From contig NZ_JSUM01000010.1 in the NCBI RefSeq assembly GCF_000772535.1, forward strand, positions 62,001 to 126,000: a DNA stretch of 64,000 bases. Direction: 5' to 3'. The stretch comes from Chelonobacter oris. Lineage in GTDB: Bacteria > Pseudomonadota > Gammaproteobacteria > Enterobacterales > Pasteurellaceae. Under the pieces are notes generated by a model. The model saw only the letters and a list, made by a program, of their open reading frames with translations. It was not told where the DNA came from and ran no database searches. Each line of letters starts with the position of its first letter. The first letter of the stretch is position 1. The position numbers and the translations under genes are program-made. This document shows, one piece after another, positions 1 through 8,096 of the stretch.

Positions 1-431
1 GTGAAAGCAAACCATTTCATTTTGTTGACATCAACCTTACGGTTTAAGCCGTTATAAAACACCATTGACGGAATTGCGACCAAAATCCCCACCGCCGTGG
101 CTTTCAGCGCCAACGATAAATTCACCATAATCGCCGCCGCATCGATGTCGCCGCCGGATTGTCCCATGGTATAAAACGTCAATAAAATGCCGATTACCGT
201 TCCTAACAAACCGACATACGGCGCATTCGATCCGACGGTGGAAATCGTAGTTAAATTACGGGTCAGATCAATTTCCAACTCGTGAATCGTTGTGTAGTCC
301 TCCACATTGACTTGGCGGAAAAAAATAAGACGTTCGATCACCATCCACAGCATGACGAAGCTCATCAATGCCAGCGTCCCCAAGATGATGTAATCGGTAT
401 AATGTTCTAAAAATTCAAAAAGTTGCTCCAT
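1..431 (-). CDS. exbB: ExbB, TonB-system proton channel subunit (3' end outside window)
   Basis: ExbB forms, with ExbD, the inner-membrane proton channel that energises TonB for uptake through outer-membrane receptors. I read the protein from the reverse strand: it starts [18 protein letters not shown], has a first membrane segment within about residues 15-35, and a cytoplasmic stretch. It then carries the MotA/TolQ/ExbB core with [13 protein letters not shown] and a third membrane segment near [20 protein letters not shown]. About 143 residues are visible and the family in Haemophilus is about 150, so only the last few residues are missing. ExbB rather than TolQ is favoured by the small size and the adjacent TonB-dependent receptor. 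ExbD and TonB would be expected next, off the window. A promoter with a Fur-like site and a hairpin lies upstream. Confidence 0.9.
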   Translation of the reverse strand, partial: MEQLFEFLEHYTDYIILGTLALMSFVMLWMVIERLIFFRQVNVEDYTTIHELEIDLTRNLTTISTVGSNAPYVGLLGTVIGILLTFYTMGQSGGDIDAAAIMVNLSLALKATAVGILVAIPSMVFYNGLNRKVDVNKMKWFAF

Positions 432-464
432 TCATGACTCCTAATGAGCGTGACCGCAGAATAA

Positions 465-497
465 AAAATACAAAGTGCGGTCGGCACTTTGTATTTT
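465..497 (-). terminator. 14-bp hairpin with uptake sequence, in the exbB leader
   Basis: A perfect inverted repeat has arms at 465-478 and 484-497 and a 5-base loop. Its left arm and loop contain one AAGTGCGGT uptake sequence (473-481). Read on the minus strand it is followed by a run of six T, the form of an intrinsic terminator. It lies after the receptor gene but also between the probable exbB promoter and the exbB start, so it may attenuate exbB as well as end the receptor transcript. Confidence 0.7.
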
Positions 498-503
498 GTA
501 ATT

Positions 504-548
504 GAGAATTGATTTCATTATTGTAGCTTGTTTTGCCACCTAGGTAAA
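504..548 (-). promoter_or_regulatory. Probable exbB promoter with Fur-like box
   Basis: On the minus strand TTTACC (543-548) and TACAAT (520-525) are separated by 17 bases, a good sigma-70 arrangement. A 19-base sequence at 504-522 matches the Fur consensus at about 13 of 19 positions and overlaps the -10 element and expected start of transcription. Iron repression of exbB is the expected behaviour; here it is inferred from sequence only. Confidence 0.55.
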
Positions 549-624
549 CGATAATTTATAGCAGATTGTTGCTTTTTAATACCGCTTTCAGGCTTCTCAC
601 TTTCTCTCGGCAAGCGACTTCCAA

Positions 625-2616
625 TTAGAATTGGTAGTTAATACCGACACGGAAATCACGTCCAACACCGGCTAAAGTCTCACCGCGTTGACTATGCGGA
701 TAATATAATTTATTAAACGCATTATTTAACGACATATTGACATTCAGATTATCATTACTAAACGGTTTCCAGTTTATATAGAAATCGTGCATGGTGTAGC
801 TATCACGTTTAACGGAAACATCCGTACCGGCTAAGGCATAGCCTTCTTCATCTTCTACGGTACGATTACGCCAACCCAGTTCCAAATCCGGGTTGTTAAA
901 GCGATAAGATAATGCTGCCGTCCAAGTACGACCGGTTTGTACCGCAAACTCTGGAATTAAGGTTGAAGTGCTGGTTGTATCATCTAAGTAAAATCTTGGT
1001 TTGCTGTCAGCAACCCCGATACGCGCCGTAAATCCGTGATAACGATAAGCGGCATTCAATTCATAACCATGATTTTTAGAATAACCGCCATTAACCGCTT
1101 CAGACCAATTCGTGTTATGTCGATTCTGTGGGTTTACAATCAGATCATTCACTTTTTGCCAGAAGTAACTACCATCAAGTGAGAAGTTGCCATTATTATA
1201 GTTAAAACCGATTTCAGTATTGCGTGCTTGTTCGGCTTTAATATTTTCCGCCACAGACACGCGTCTGATACCAACCATTAATGCATCATAAAGGCGTGGG
1301 CTACGAGAAGCGTAGTTGTGGTTTACGCTGAAACTTAAGTCCGGTGTGGCTTGCCAAATTAAACCGATACTTGGATTAAAATTACCATCGGAAGCTTTTA
1401 CACCGTCATTAGCAGTAATATTAAAATGGTCATAACGCAGCCCCCCCGTCAGGGTAAAGTCGCCGACACCACCAATCACTTCAACATACGCTCCGGTATC
1501 AGTTTTATCCGGATTGCGGACAGCCACTCGATTAGTATGTGGCTTAATCTCTTGGTAACGATAGTTCAAACCATATTTGATCAGCACATTCTCACTCAGA
1601 TTAGAGTCGAAATTCACATTCGCCCCGTGCGTTTTGATAACCGTTGTAGTTGGACCTGCAATACTGCCGCAATAGCCACAACCGCTATCATCAGCAGAAT
1701 AACGTTTGTTTTCCATCACATAAGCATTAGCAGTCAATTCACTGATAAAACCTAAATTTTTCGCCGTCCACTCCAAGTTGGTATTTTGCTGCGTAGTTTC
1801 CCGATAAGCCGGAGATTGTCGGGCTAACGTTAATCTCCCGCCGGTAACGGTAAACTCTTCACGCACTAAACGCTCACCGCGGTGTTGATCTTGTAAATGG
1901 CTCAAAACTAGACGGTGGTCTCCAAAAGTCGCACCTAATTTAATTAAATAATTGCGTTTATCTAAACCGCTATATGGAACGGTTTTACCGCCATCAATAT
2001 TGCTATAGCCTTTACCCGGTTTATAGTTGTCTTCATCAGTACGGTTGAAAGAGAACAACGCATCAAAATTGCCTGCTTTACCAAATACGCTTGCCCCATA
2101 GGAATGCCCGTCATTGCTGGAATAGCCACTGTTTAGTTTAAAGCCGTAATCCCTATCGCTATTTTTTAACAGATCCAACGCATCGACCGTTTTAGCAATA
2201 ATCGCGCCGTTGGTTGCCCCGATCCCCGCACTCGCAGAACCCGCTCCTTTTTGTACCGAAACACTTTTCAATAAAGACGGGTCAATGATGAAACGCCCTT
2301 GATGGTACAAAATTTGACTGTCGGAATAAGCATTATCCACTTTAATATCGACTGAGTTTTGCCCCATGCCACGTATAGTCAAAAACTGTGAGGTTCCGTT
2401 ACCACCACCAAAATCAATTGCCGGTTCTTCACTCAGCAGACCGCGTAAATCAGTTTCGGTACGCTCATCTTTTTCTTGTAATGTCACCACATTGGTTTCG
2501 GTTTTTGTACCTTGGCGATCCGAAACAACAATCTCATCTAATGTTTCCGCAGATGCAATGGCGCTCATAACGGCTAACGGCAGAACTGCCAAACGAAATA
2601 CTGCTTGTTTTTTCAT
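625..2616 (-). CDS. TonB-dependent outer-membrane receptor, FetA/FrpB type
   Basis: Outer-membrane ligand-gated channel of the FetA/FrpB family, which in Neisseria takes up ferric enterobactin-like siderophores. The 663-residue protein has a signal peptide (residues 1-23, ending SAIASA) and a TonB box just after it (ETLDEIVVS). The plug domain carries the family signature near residues 60-145 (FGGGNGTSQFLTIRGMGQNS, then KGAGSASAGIGATNGAIIAK). A 22-stranded barrel follows, ending in a terminal Phe as expected for BAM-dependent insertion. It is somewhat shorter than the neisserial proteins (about 700). The neighbouring exbB supplies the energising complex. A Fur-like site precedes it and a hairpin follows it. 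The gene body has no uptake sequence, which fits a variable surface protein. The exact ligand cannot be read from sequence. Confidence 0.88.
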   Translation of the reverse strand: MKKQAVFRLAVLPLAVMSAIASAETLDEIVVSDRQGTKTETNVVTLQEKDERTETDLRGLLSEEPAIDFGGGNGTSQFLTIRGMGQNSVDIKVDNAYSDSQILYHQGRFIIDPSLLKSVSVQKGAGSASAGIGATNGAIIAKTVDALDLLKNSDRDYGFKLNSGYSSNDGHSYGASVFGKAGNFDALFSFNRTDEDNYKPGKGYSNIDGGKTVPYSGLDKRNYLIKLGATFGDHRLVLSHLQDQHRGERLVREEFTVTGGRLTLARQSPAYRETTQQNTNLEWTAKNLGFISELTANAYVMENKRYSADDSGCGYCGSIAGPTTTVIKTHGANVNFDSNLSENVLIKYGLNYRYQEIKPHTNRVAVRNPDKTDTGAYVEVIGGVGDFTLTGGLRYDHFNITANDGVKASDGNFNPSIGLIWQATPDLSFSVNHNYASRSPRLYDALMVGIRRVSVAENIKAEQARNTEIGFNYNNGNFSLDGSYFWQKVNDLIVNPQNRHNTNWSEAVNGGYSKNHGYELNAAYRYHGFTARIGVADSKPRFYLDDTTSTSTLIPEFAVQTGRTWTAALSYRFNNPDLELGWRNRTVEDEEGYALAGTDVSVKRDSYTMHDFYINWKPFSNDNLNVNMSLNNAFNKLYYPHSQRGETLAGVGRDFRVGINYQF

Positions 2617-2673
2617 AGAAAAAACTCCTTAGGTTCTATATAAATTGAAAAGAAATTTGGATAATAAAAACAA

Positions 2674-2701
2674 CAATGATTATCGGCATTGATGATAATG
2701 T
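2674..2701 (-). promoter_or_regulatory. Fur-like operator upstream of the FetA-type receptor
   Basis: On the minus strand two GATAAT/ATTATC-type elements (CATTATCAT, then GATAATCATT) lie in tandem about 60-85 bases before the receptor start. They resemble overlapping Fur half-sites. A good RBS (AAGGAG) sits just before the start codon. Iron-responsive repression is inferred. Confidence 0.5.
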
Positions 2702-2756
2702 AAATAAAAACTGTTTTCAATTGATAGATGTAAAAAAATACATACTCCGGATGAAA

Positions 2757-2795
2757 AACCGCACTTTGATAATTTTTGACTATCAAAGTGCGGTT
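2757..2795 (-). terminator. Intrinsic terminator built from an inverted uptake-sequence pair
   Basis: Arms at 2757-2771 and 2781-2795 give a perfect 15-bp stem with a 9-base loop. Each arm contains a complete uptake sequence in opposite orientation. On the minus strand the stem is followed by a T-rich stretch. It ends the importer/MDR/Rrf2 operon. Confidence 0.85.
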
Positions 2796-2815
2796 ATACG
2801 TTAACTAAAAATTAT

Positions 2816-3229
2816 TTATATCGGCTCGGCATGATGTCGCTGAATTTGCTCGAGTACATCCTGTAAAGTATATTGTTGTAATTCAACAAAGGCTTTTTGT
2901 TCTATTTTGCCGAATCTATCGCTCAAAATTCCGCCGATAGCGCCACCGACCGGACAAAGAGGGTGGCCGCTCGAATGAACTGTAAAGATATGGTATTCGT
3001 CTTCCACCGCCTGAAAAATGGCCAATAGACTAATATCGTTCGGCGATTTGACCAATTTTTTTCTATCCAATAACCCCGCTTTTTTCAGCTTGCCCATCAT
3101 GCGCCGCACCACAACAGGGTTGGTTTGGATACTGGCAGCAATTTGTTCCGAGGTTAATTCACTGTCGGCATGATAAGCGATATAGGCTAAAATATGGGTA
3201 GCGACACTGGTTTTGGTTGAAATTGCCAT
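2816..3229 (-). CDS. Rrf2-family transcriptional regulator (YwnA-like)
   Basis: DNA-binding regulator of 137 residues, typical Rrf2 length. The N-terminal winged helix-turn-helix is clear (SEQIAASIQTNPVVVRRMMG, residues about 28-47, followed by LKKAGLLDRK). A C-terminal dimerisation helix follows. Fe-S Rrf2 proteins (IscR, NsrR) have three clustered cysteines; this one has a single Cys (HPLCPVG), so it probably does not bind a cluster and instead resembles the YwnA/CymR-like branch. It is last in a four-gene operon with an MDR oxidoreductase and an ABC importer, spaced by 5 bases. Autoregulation through the dyad at 6513-6538 is likely but inferred. The inducer is unknown. Confidence 0.82.
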   Translation of the reverse strand: MAISTKTSVATHILAYIAYHADSELTSEQIAASIQTNPVVVRRMMGKLKKAGLLDRKKLVKSPNDISLLAIFQAVEDEYHIFTVHSSGHPLCPVGGAIGGILSDRFGKIEQKAFVELQQYTLQDVLEQIQRHHAEPI

Positions 3230-3234
3230 CTTGT

Positions 3235-4209
3235 TTATTGCTCCAATAAACTCTCGTCCGCCACCATCACAATTTTGCCGTTTGCAGTGTCGTTATCCAG
3301 CAAGTGATGCGCCCATCCGATGGCGGACAACGGCAGAACATGGCTGATAGGGGGGCGAATCCGGTATTGTTTGAGATGGCGAAACATGCTGTCGATCAAA
3401 TCGGAATCAATAGACGTGCTATTAAATGCGGTAAAATAAACACCGTTCGGCAGTGCTTCCAATGGCTCGAAATCAGTCAGAATCCAGCCGCCGAGAATAC
3501 CGGTCATACATAACACACCTTCTGTGCGTAAACACTGTAACGAATCCTTGATACTGGCGGCACCAATCAGCTCCAATACTTTACTGACTTTATCACCGCT
3601 TATTTGAGCCGCCAGTTGATTGTCGTCAATCAATACCCTGTCTGCTCCGGCTTGCTGTAACAGTGTGATTTTTTCTGTTTTCCGCGTGGTCGCCCAAACC
3701 TCACAGCCGATACTTTTTGCCAATTGTATTGCGGCAAGGCCGACCGCACTTGTCGCCCCCCGTACCAACAAACGATCTTCAGATACCAGCTTCAACGCGG
3801 AAAATAAAGAACCATAAGCGGTATAATACAATTCCGGCATTGCCGCCAAACTGATCCAGTCAATCCCGTCCGGCACCGGATAAACCTGAGCAGCCGGAAC
3901 GCAGGTATATTCGGCATAAGAACCGTTAAATTCCCGTCCTAAACCGCCCATCAAGCTGCAAACCCGCGCCCCGATTTGCCACTGACTGCCGCCGCCGTCA
4001 ACCACTTCCCCGACACATTCGATGCCGATCACCCGTGGTAATCGGACTGTCGGTGAAAACCCGTTACGCGTTATGATTTCTGCACGATTGATACCAAACG
4101 CTTTAATTTTTATCACCACCCACCCCGCTTGCGCAACAGGTCGCGGGATTTCACTCACCGACAACGCCTCGGCGGTGCACGGGCGTTCTAAGACAATGGC
4201 TTTCATCAT
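3235..4209 (-). CDS. Zinc-free MDR-family NADPH oxidoreductase (quinone reductase-like)
   Basis: Medium-chain dehydrogenase/reductase of 324 residues. The N-terminal GroES-like domain (about 1-125) lacks the cysteines that hold structural zinc in alcohol dehydrogenases. The Rossmann domain carries the quinone-reductase nucleotide motif RGATSAVGLAAIQLAK near residues 150-165 and a Thr-Arg-Lys after the second strand that favours NADPH. The family reduces quinones, enones or other electrophiles. It starts 3 bases after the importer permease gene and is followed 5 bases later by the Rrf2 gene, so all are probably co-transcribed. That points to a stress or detoxification role linked to the imported solute, but the substrate is unknown. 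There are two possible ATG starts (4209 or 4206). Confidence 0.82.
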   Translation of the reverse strand: MMKAIVLERPCTAEALSVSEIPRPVAQAGWVVIKIKAFGINRAEIITRNGFSPTVRLPRVIGIECVGEVVDGGGSQWQIGARVCSLMGGLGREFNGSYAEYTCVPAAQVYPVPDGIDWISLAAMPELYYTAYGSLFSALKLVSEDRLLVRGATSAVGLAAIQLAKSIGCEVWATTRKTEKITLLQQAGADRVLIDDNQLAAQISGDKVSKVLELIGAASIKDSLQCLRTEGVLCMTGILGGWILTDFEPLEALPNGVYFTAFNSTSIDSDLIDSMFRHLKQYRIRPPISHVLPLSAIGWAHHLLDNDTANGKIVMVADESLLEQ

Positions 4210-4212
4210 GTT

Positions 4213-5736
4213 CTACTCCGTCAATCCATGCAATTGTAAATAGCGTTTCGCCACTTCGGCGGCAGTCCGGTTTTGCACTTTGACCTGATAATTCATTTCC
4301 GCCATGTCATTTTCACTGATTTTCCCTGCCAATTTATTCAAAATCGCCGCCAATTCAGGGTAGTTTTCCAGTGTTTCCGCCCGCAATAGCGGTGCGCCCT
4401 GATAAGGCGGAAAAAGTTGTTTGTCGTCTTGCAGCAATGTCAGGGAATATTGTTTAATTTCACTGTCGGTAGAATACGCATCGGCAATTTGCGTTTCGTT
4501 GTTAGCCAGCGCCTGATAACGTAATGCCGGTTCCATCGTGCGAACATTCAAATTCAAGCCATAACGGGATTGCAGTCCTCGATTGCCGTCTTCTCTGTCG
4601 GCAAATTCTAGGGTGAAACCTGCAACCGCACTTTGCTCGACGTTGCTTAAATCAGAAATCGTTTTCAGCCCGAATTGTCGGGCATAATCACTTTTCACCA
4701 CCAATGCATAGGTATTCTGAAACTGCATCGGCGGCAAATAAACCAAATTATCCGCCTTGAGAAGTTGATCCCGCGCGAACATATAAACGGCATTTGGATC
4801 ACGCGAATAAAACGGTTCGTTTTGTAGTAAACTGCTGACGACCGTACCGGTAAATTCAGGGTAAAGATCAATGTCTCCCCGCTTCAAGGCATTGTATAAA
4901 AAAATGGTTTTGCCGAAATTCGGTTTAATTGTCACCCGAATGTCGGAATTCGCTTCAATCAATTGTTGGTACATATTGATTAAAATCTCCGGCTCCGCAC
5001 CTAATTTACCGGCGATAACCAACGTCTTATCGGCTTTCGACGAGATGCCTCCGCCGATGCCCAAACTGGCGATGACAGCCAGTAACATTGCCGAAAAGAT
5101 GATGCTAATCCGCTTTAAATTCAGCCGCCCCAAATACACAATCATATAGTGTGCCGCAATCGCCAATAATGCCGACGACAAAGCGCCAAGCAAAATCAGA
5201 CTGCTATTGTTGCGATCAATACCGAGCAAAATAAAACGCCCCAGTCCGCCGGCACCGATTAAAGCCGCTAAGGTCGCTGTGCCGATGACCATCACGGTTG
5301 ATGTCCGTATACCGGAAATAATCATCGGCAATGCCAACGCCAAACGGTACTTTTTTAATTTTTCCAGCGGTGTCATCCCAAACGCTTCCGCTGCTTCCTC
5401 CAATGAGGGATCAATTTCCCGCAACCCGGTGTAAGCACTGCTGAAAATCGGAAAAACGGCATACAAAACCAAAGCGATAATCGTCGGCACTTTGCCGATT
5501 CCGACCAACGGAATGAGCAAGCCGAGCAGTGCCAACGATGGAATCGTTTGCAAAATACCGCTGAATTGTAAGGATAAATCCGCCATTCGCTTATGCCGCT
5601 CGACTAATACCGCCAGAGGCACCGCAATCATCACCGCCAGCAGCACCGAGACCAGCGACAATTGCAAATGCACCAATACGGCTTCCAGCCATTCATGCCG
5701 TCTTTCAAGCAAGGTTTGTAACAATCCGTTCATCAT
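4213..5736 (-). CDS. ABC importer permease fused to substrate-binding protein (OpuC/EgtU type)
   Basis: Single 507-residue chain combining two parts. An OpuCB/ProW-like permease occupies about residues 1-215 (five to six membrane segments, EAA-loop region near [20 protein letters not shown]). A C-terminal periplasmic OpuAC/ProX-type binding domain starts near residue 235 ([20 protein letters not shown]) and includes [18 protein letters not shown]. This fused architecture is known for choline/glycine-betaine importers and for EgtU, the ergothioneine-binding permease of Streptococcus pneumoniae and Helicobacter pylori. The ATPase gene upstream overlaps by 4 bases. Substrate could be betaine, choline, carnitine or ergothioneine. 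The association with an oxidoreductase and an Rrf2 regulator makes a redox-active solute attractive, but this is inference. Confidence 0.88.
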   Translation of the reverse strand: MMNGLLQTLLERRHEWLEAVLVHLQLSLVSVLLAVMIAVPLAVLVERHKRMADLSLQFSGILQTIPSLALLGLLIPLVGIGKVPTIIALVLYAVFPIFSSAYTGLREIDPSLEEAAEAFGMTPLEKLKKYRLALALPMIISGIRTSTVMVIGTATLAALIGAGGLGRFILLGIDRNNSSLILLGALSSALLAIAAHYMIVYLGRLNLKRISIIFSAMLLAVIASLGIGGGISSKADKTLVIAGKLGAEPEILINMYQQLIEANSDIRVTIKPNFGKTIFLYNALKRGDIDLYPEFTGTVVSSLLQNEPFYSRDPNAVYMFARDQLLKADNLVYLPPMQFQNTYALVVKSDYARQFGLKTISDLSNVEQSAVAGFTLEFADREDGNRGLQSRYGLNLNVRTMEPALRYQALANNETQIADAYSTDSEIKQYSLTLLQDDKQLFPPYQGAPLLRAETLENYPELAAILNKLAGKISENDMAEMNYQVKVQNRTAAEVAKRYLQLHGLTE

Positions 5737-6470
5737 GCACGCTCTGCCGCCGGTTCGGTCGTACGGAAAAAACGCCGTACATAATCATTGGATGGGCGGC
5801 GCAAAATCATGCTTGGCGCATCAACCTGCTGCAAGATGCCGCCTTGCATAATCGCAATCCTGTCGCCCAATTTAATTGCTTCATCAACATTATGGGTGAC
5901 GAAAACAATCGTGGTCTTCAGCGCCTGATGAATTTGCTTAATCAAATTTTGCAACTCTAAACGGGAAAGCGGATCAAGCGCACTAAACGGCTCGTCCATC
6001 AGAATAATCTGCGGCTCGGCAATCAATGCGCGTAAAATCCCGACCCGCTGTTGCTCCCCGCCGGAGAGTTCCGCCGGTTTGCGCTGCAAATAATCCGGCG
6101 GCAGCTGCACCCGCTGTAGCAACGCCAAAGTGCGGTTGTGAATCTGTTTTTTATTCCAGCCTTTTAATTCGGGAATCAAAGCGATATTCTCCGCAACCGA
6201 CATATTCGGAAACAAGGCGATTTGTTGCAACACATAGCCCATATTCAGCCTTAATTGACGTTTATCGTAATCACGGCGGTTCTTTTGCATAATGATAATT
6301 TCGCCCTGATCATTTTCAATCAGCCCGTTCAACATTTTAAGCAATGTTGTTTTGCCACTGCCGCTTTCACCGACCAAGACAAAAAACTCGCCGCACTCAA
6401 TCGTTAAGCTCACCTGCTCTACTGCGGCTTTTCCATTATAGTATTTGCTCACATTTTGTAACGTTATCAT
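5733..6470 (-). CDS. ABC transporter ATP-binding protein, OpuCA/ProV/EgtV type
   Basis: Cytoplasmic ATPase of the fused importer. It has Walker [10 protein letters not shown] near residues 36-44, a Q-loop, the ABC signature [15 protein letters not shown], Walker [13 protein letters not shown] and the switch His in FVTHNVDEA. At 245 residues it lacks the C-terminal CBS domains that ionic-strength-sensing OpuA/ProV proteins carry. This argues against simple osmoregulated betaine uptake and is shared with EgtV-like ATPases. I chose the ATG at 6470 because the domain begins there ([11 protein letters not shown]) and an AGGCGG ribosome-binding site precedes it; the frame stays open upstream to 6527 but overlaps the operator. 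Overlaps the permease gene by ATGA. First gene of the operon. Confidence 0.88.
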   Translation of the reverse strand: MITLQNVSKYYNGKAAVEQVSLTIECGEFFVLVGESGSGKTTLLKMLNGLIENDQGEIIIMQKNRRDYDKRQLRLNMGYVLQQIALFPNMSVAENIALIPELKGWNKKQIHNRTLALLQRVQLPPDYLQRKPAELSGGEQQRVGILRALIAEPQIILMDEPFSALDPLSRLELQNLIKQIHQALKTTIVFVTHNVDEAIKLGDRIAIMQGGILQQVDAPSMILRRPSNDYVRRFFRTTEPAAERA

Positions 6471-6512
6471 CAAACCGCCTTTGTTTGTATGCCCATTCAG
6501 GCGAACAACACA

Positions 6513-6538
6513 CTTGATTGTAACCAATCAAGTTACAA
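6513..6538 (-). promoter_or_regulatory. Overlapping inverted repeats, candidate operator of the importer operon
   Basis: Two dyads share bases here: arms 6513-6520 and 6525-6532 (8 bp, 4-base gap) and arms 6518-6524 and 6532-6538 (7 bp, 7-base gap). On the minus strand TACAAT at 6518-6523 could be a -10 element, with a weak -35. Position, symmetry and the Rrf2 gene at the end of the operon make this a likely autoregulatory operator. Confidence 0.45.
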
Positions 6539-6614
6539 ATTAAAGCATAATTCGTTTGCTGTCAATCCATGATTTGCCTAAGTACGGTCGGTTAACGGCA
6601 ACGCATATTCAATG

Positions 6615-6659
6615 AAATAAAAAAGGACCGAATCCTGTACAAGACAGAAATCAGTCCTT
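6615..6659 (-). terminator. Intrinsic terminator after corB
   Basis: On the minus strand AAGGACTGA (from 6659) pairs with TTCGGTCCTT near 6623-6632, with a small inner CTGT/ACAG pairing, followed by a run of T. It is downstream of the CorB-type gene and separates it from the importer operon. Confidence 0.7.
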
Positions 6660-6721
6660 GAAATAACCGTTTACGTTTTCAGAACAAGCACCAAGTGCGG
6701 TTTATATAGCGCCGACCCGCA

Positions 6722-8008
6722 TCAGGTTTTGATTTTTTCCTGCACGGTTCCTTTTCTGACAACTTTTGCCTGCTTCACCATATTGTCGGAGACTTCCAGT
6801 ATCGTCACCAACAGCCCCTCGATCTCACAGACAACCCCTTCGGCAGGAATCTCTTCCAAATGTTCCAGAATTAAACCGTTGAAAGTGCGCGGGCCTTCGG
6901 TGCTGAGCGCCCAACCGAACAATTTATTCAAATCCCGAATGTTCGCCTGCCCGTCGATCAAAACCGAACCGTCCGACTGCTCCGTCACTTCTTCTTCGAT
7001 CGACGGCATCATTGAGGTGGTAAATTCGCCGACAATCTCTTCCAAAATGTCTTCCAGCGTTACCAATCCTTTCAAATCGCCGTATTCGTCCACCACCAGT
7101 CCGATCCGCTCTTTGTTGCTTTTAAAATTCAGCAGTTGGGTGTTTAACGGTGTCCCTTCAGGGATAAAATAGATCTCATCGGCGGCGCGCACCAGCGTTT
7201 CTTTGTTGAATTCGTTTTTGTCCAGCATCAAGCGATAAGCTTCCCGCACCCGCAGCATACCCAACACATTTTCGTCCATATTGCCTTTATACAACACCAC
7301 TCTGCTGTGCGCCGCATGATTGAGCTGTCGCATAATCGCTTTCCAATCGTCGTCAATATCTATTCCGCCGATATCGTTGCGCGGCACCATAATATCGTCC
7401 ACCGTCACTTGCTCCAGATCCAGAATCGACAACAGCATCTCTTGGTGCGCAGACGGAATGAATTTTCCCGATTCATGTACAATGCTGCGTAACTCTTCCT
7501 GACTGATCGAATGGACTTTCTGATCGGTTTTAATCCGCAACAGCTTCATGATGATTTTACTGAAGAAATTGATAAAGTAGACTAACGGCAGCGAGATTTT
7601 TAACAACGGTGTCAGCAAATGGCTGGTGGTGAAACCTACTTTTTCCGGATACAACGCCGCGAGGGTTTTCGGCATGATCTCGGAAAAGATCAACATGAAA
7701 AACGTCAACACGCCGGTTGCGATCGCAACACCGACATCACCATACAGGCGCATACCGATAATCGTGGCGATCGACGAGGCAATGATATTCACCATGTTAT
7801 TGAAAATCAACACCAATCCCAATAACGTATCGGTGCGTTTAAGCAGGTTTTCCGCTTTTTTAGCGCCTTTGTGGCCTTGCCCGGCAAGGTAGCGCATACG
7901 GTAACGGTTGAGTGAAAGCAGACCGGTTTCCGACCCTGAAAAATAGGCGGAACAAACAAGCAGTACGATTAAAACAATAAATAACGTACTAAGGGGGATA
8001 CTGTCCAA
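6722..8008 (-). CDS. corB: CorB/YfjD-type membrane protein with DUF21, CBS pair and CorC_HlyC domain
   Basis: Inner-membrane protein of 428 residues related to the CorB/CorC and CNNM magnesium transporters. The DUF21 membrane domain (about 1-180) starts with a helix ending in the conserved SAYFSGSETGLLSLNRYR and includes FSEIMPKTLAA. Two CBS motifs follow (about 200-325; DDIMVPRNDI, VDEYGDLKGLVTLEDILEEI), then a CorC_HlyC domain (about 340-420). Role: Mg2+ efflux or tolerance by analogy. The start is TTG: no ATG lies in frame, AAGGA precedes the TTG at good distance, and the N-terminus then aligns with E. coli YfjD. Gene order corB, ypjD, ffh is the same as yfjD-ypjD-ffh in enterobacteria. 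Confidence 0.88.
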   Translation of the reverse strand: MDSIPLSTLFIVLIVLLVCSAYFSGSETGLLSLNRYRMRYLAGQGHKGAKKAENLLKRTDTLLGLVLIFNNMVNIIASSIATIIGMRLYGDVGVAIATGVLTFFMLIFSEIMPKTLAALYPEKVGFTTSHLLTPLLKISLPLVYFINFFSKIIMKLLRIKTDQKVHSISQEELRSIVHESGKFIPSAHQEMLLSILDLEQVTVDDIMVPRNDIGGIDIDDDWKAIMRQLNHAAHSRVVLYKGNMDENVLGMLRVREAYRLMLDKNEFNKETLVRAADEIYFIPEGTPLNTQLLNFKSNKERIGLVVDEYGDLKGLVTLEDILEEIVGEFTTSMMPSIEEEVTEQSDGSVLIDGQANIRDLNKLFGWALSTEGPRTFNGLILEHLEEIPAEGVVCEIEGLLVTILEVSDNMVKQAKVVRKGTVQEKIKT

Positions 8009-8037
8009 AAAAATAATCCTTCGATTGAGAAATCATA

Positions 8038-8089
8038 CTGAAAGTGCGGTGCTGACGGTGTCCATGTTAAAGTTCAACCGCACTTTCAG
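8038..8089. repeat. Inverted pair of uptake sequences between ypjD and corB
   Basis: CTGAAAGTGCGGT at 8038-8050 and its exact reverse complement at 8077-8089 form a 13-bp stem with a 26-base loop. No clear T run follows on the minus strand, so terminator activity after ypjD is uncertain. Confidence 0.6.
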
Positions 8090-8096
8090 ACCTCGC

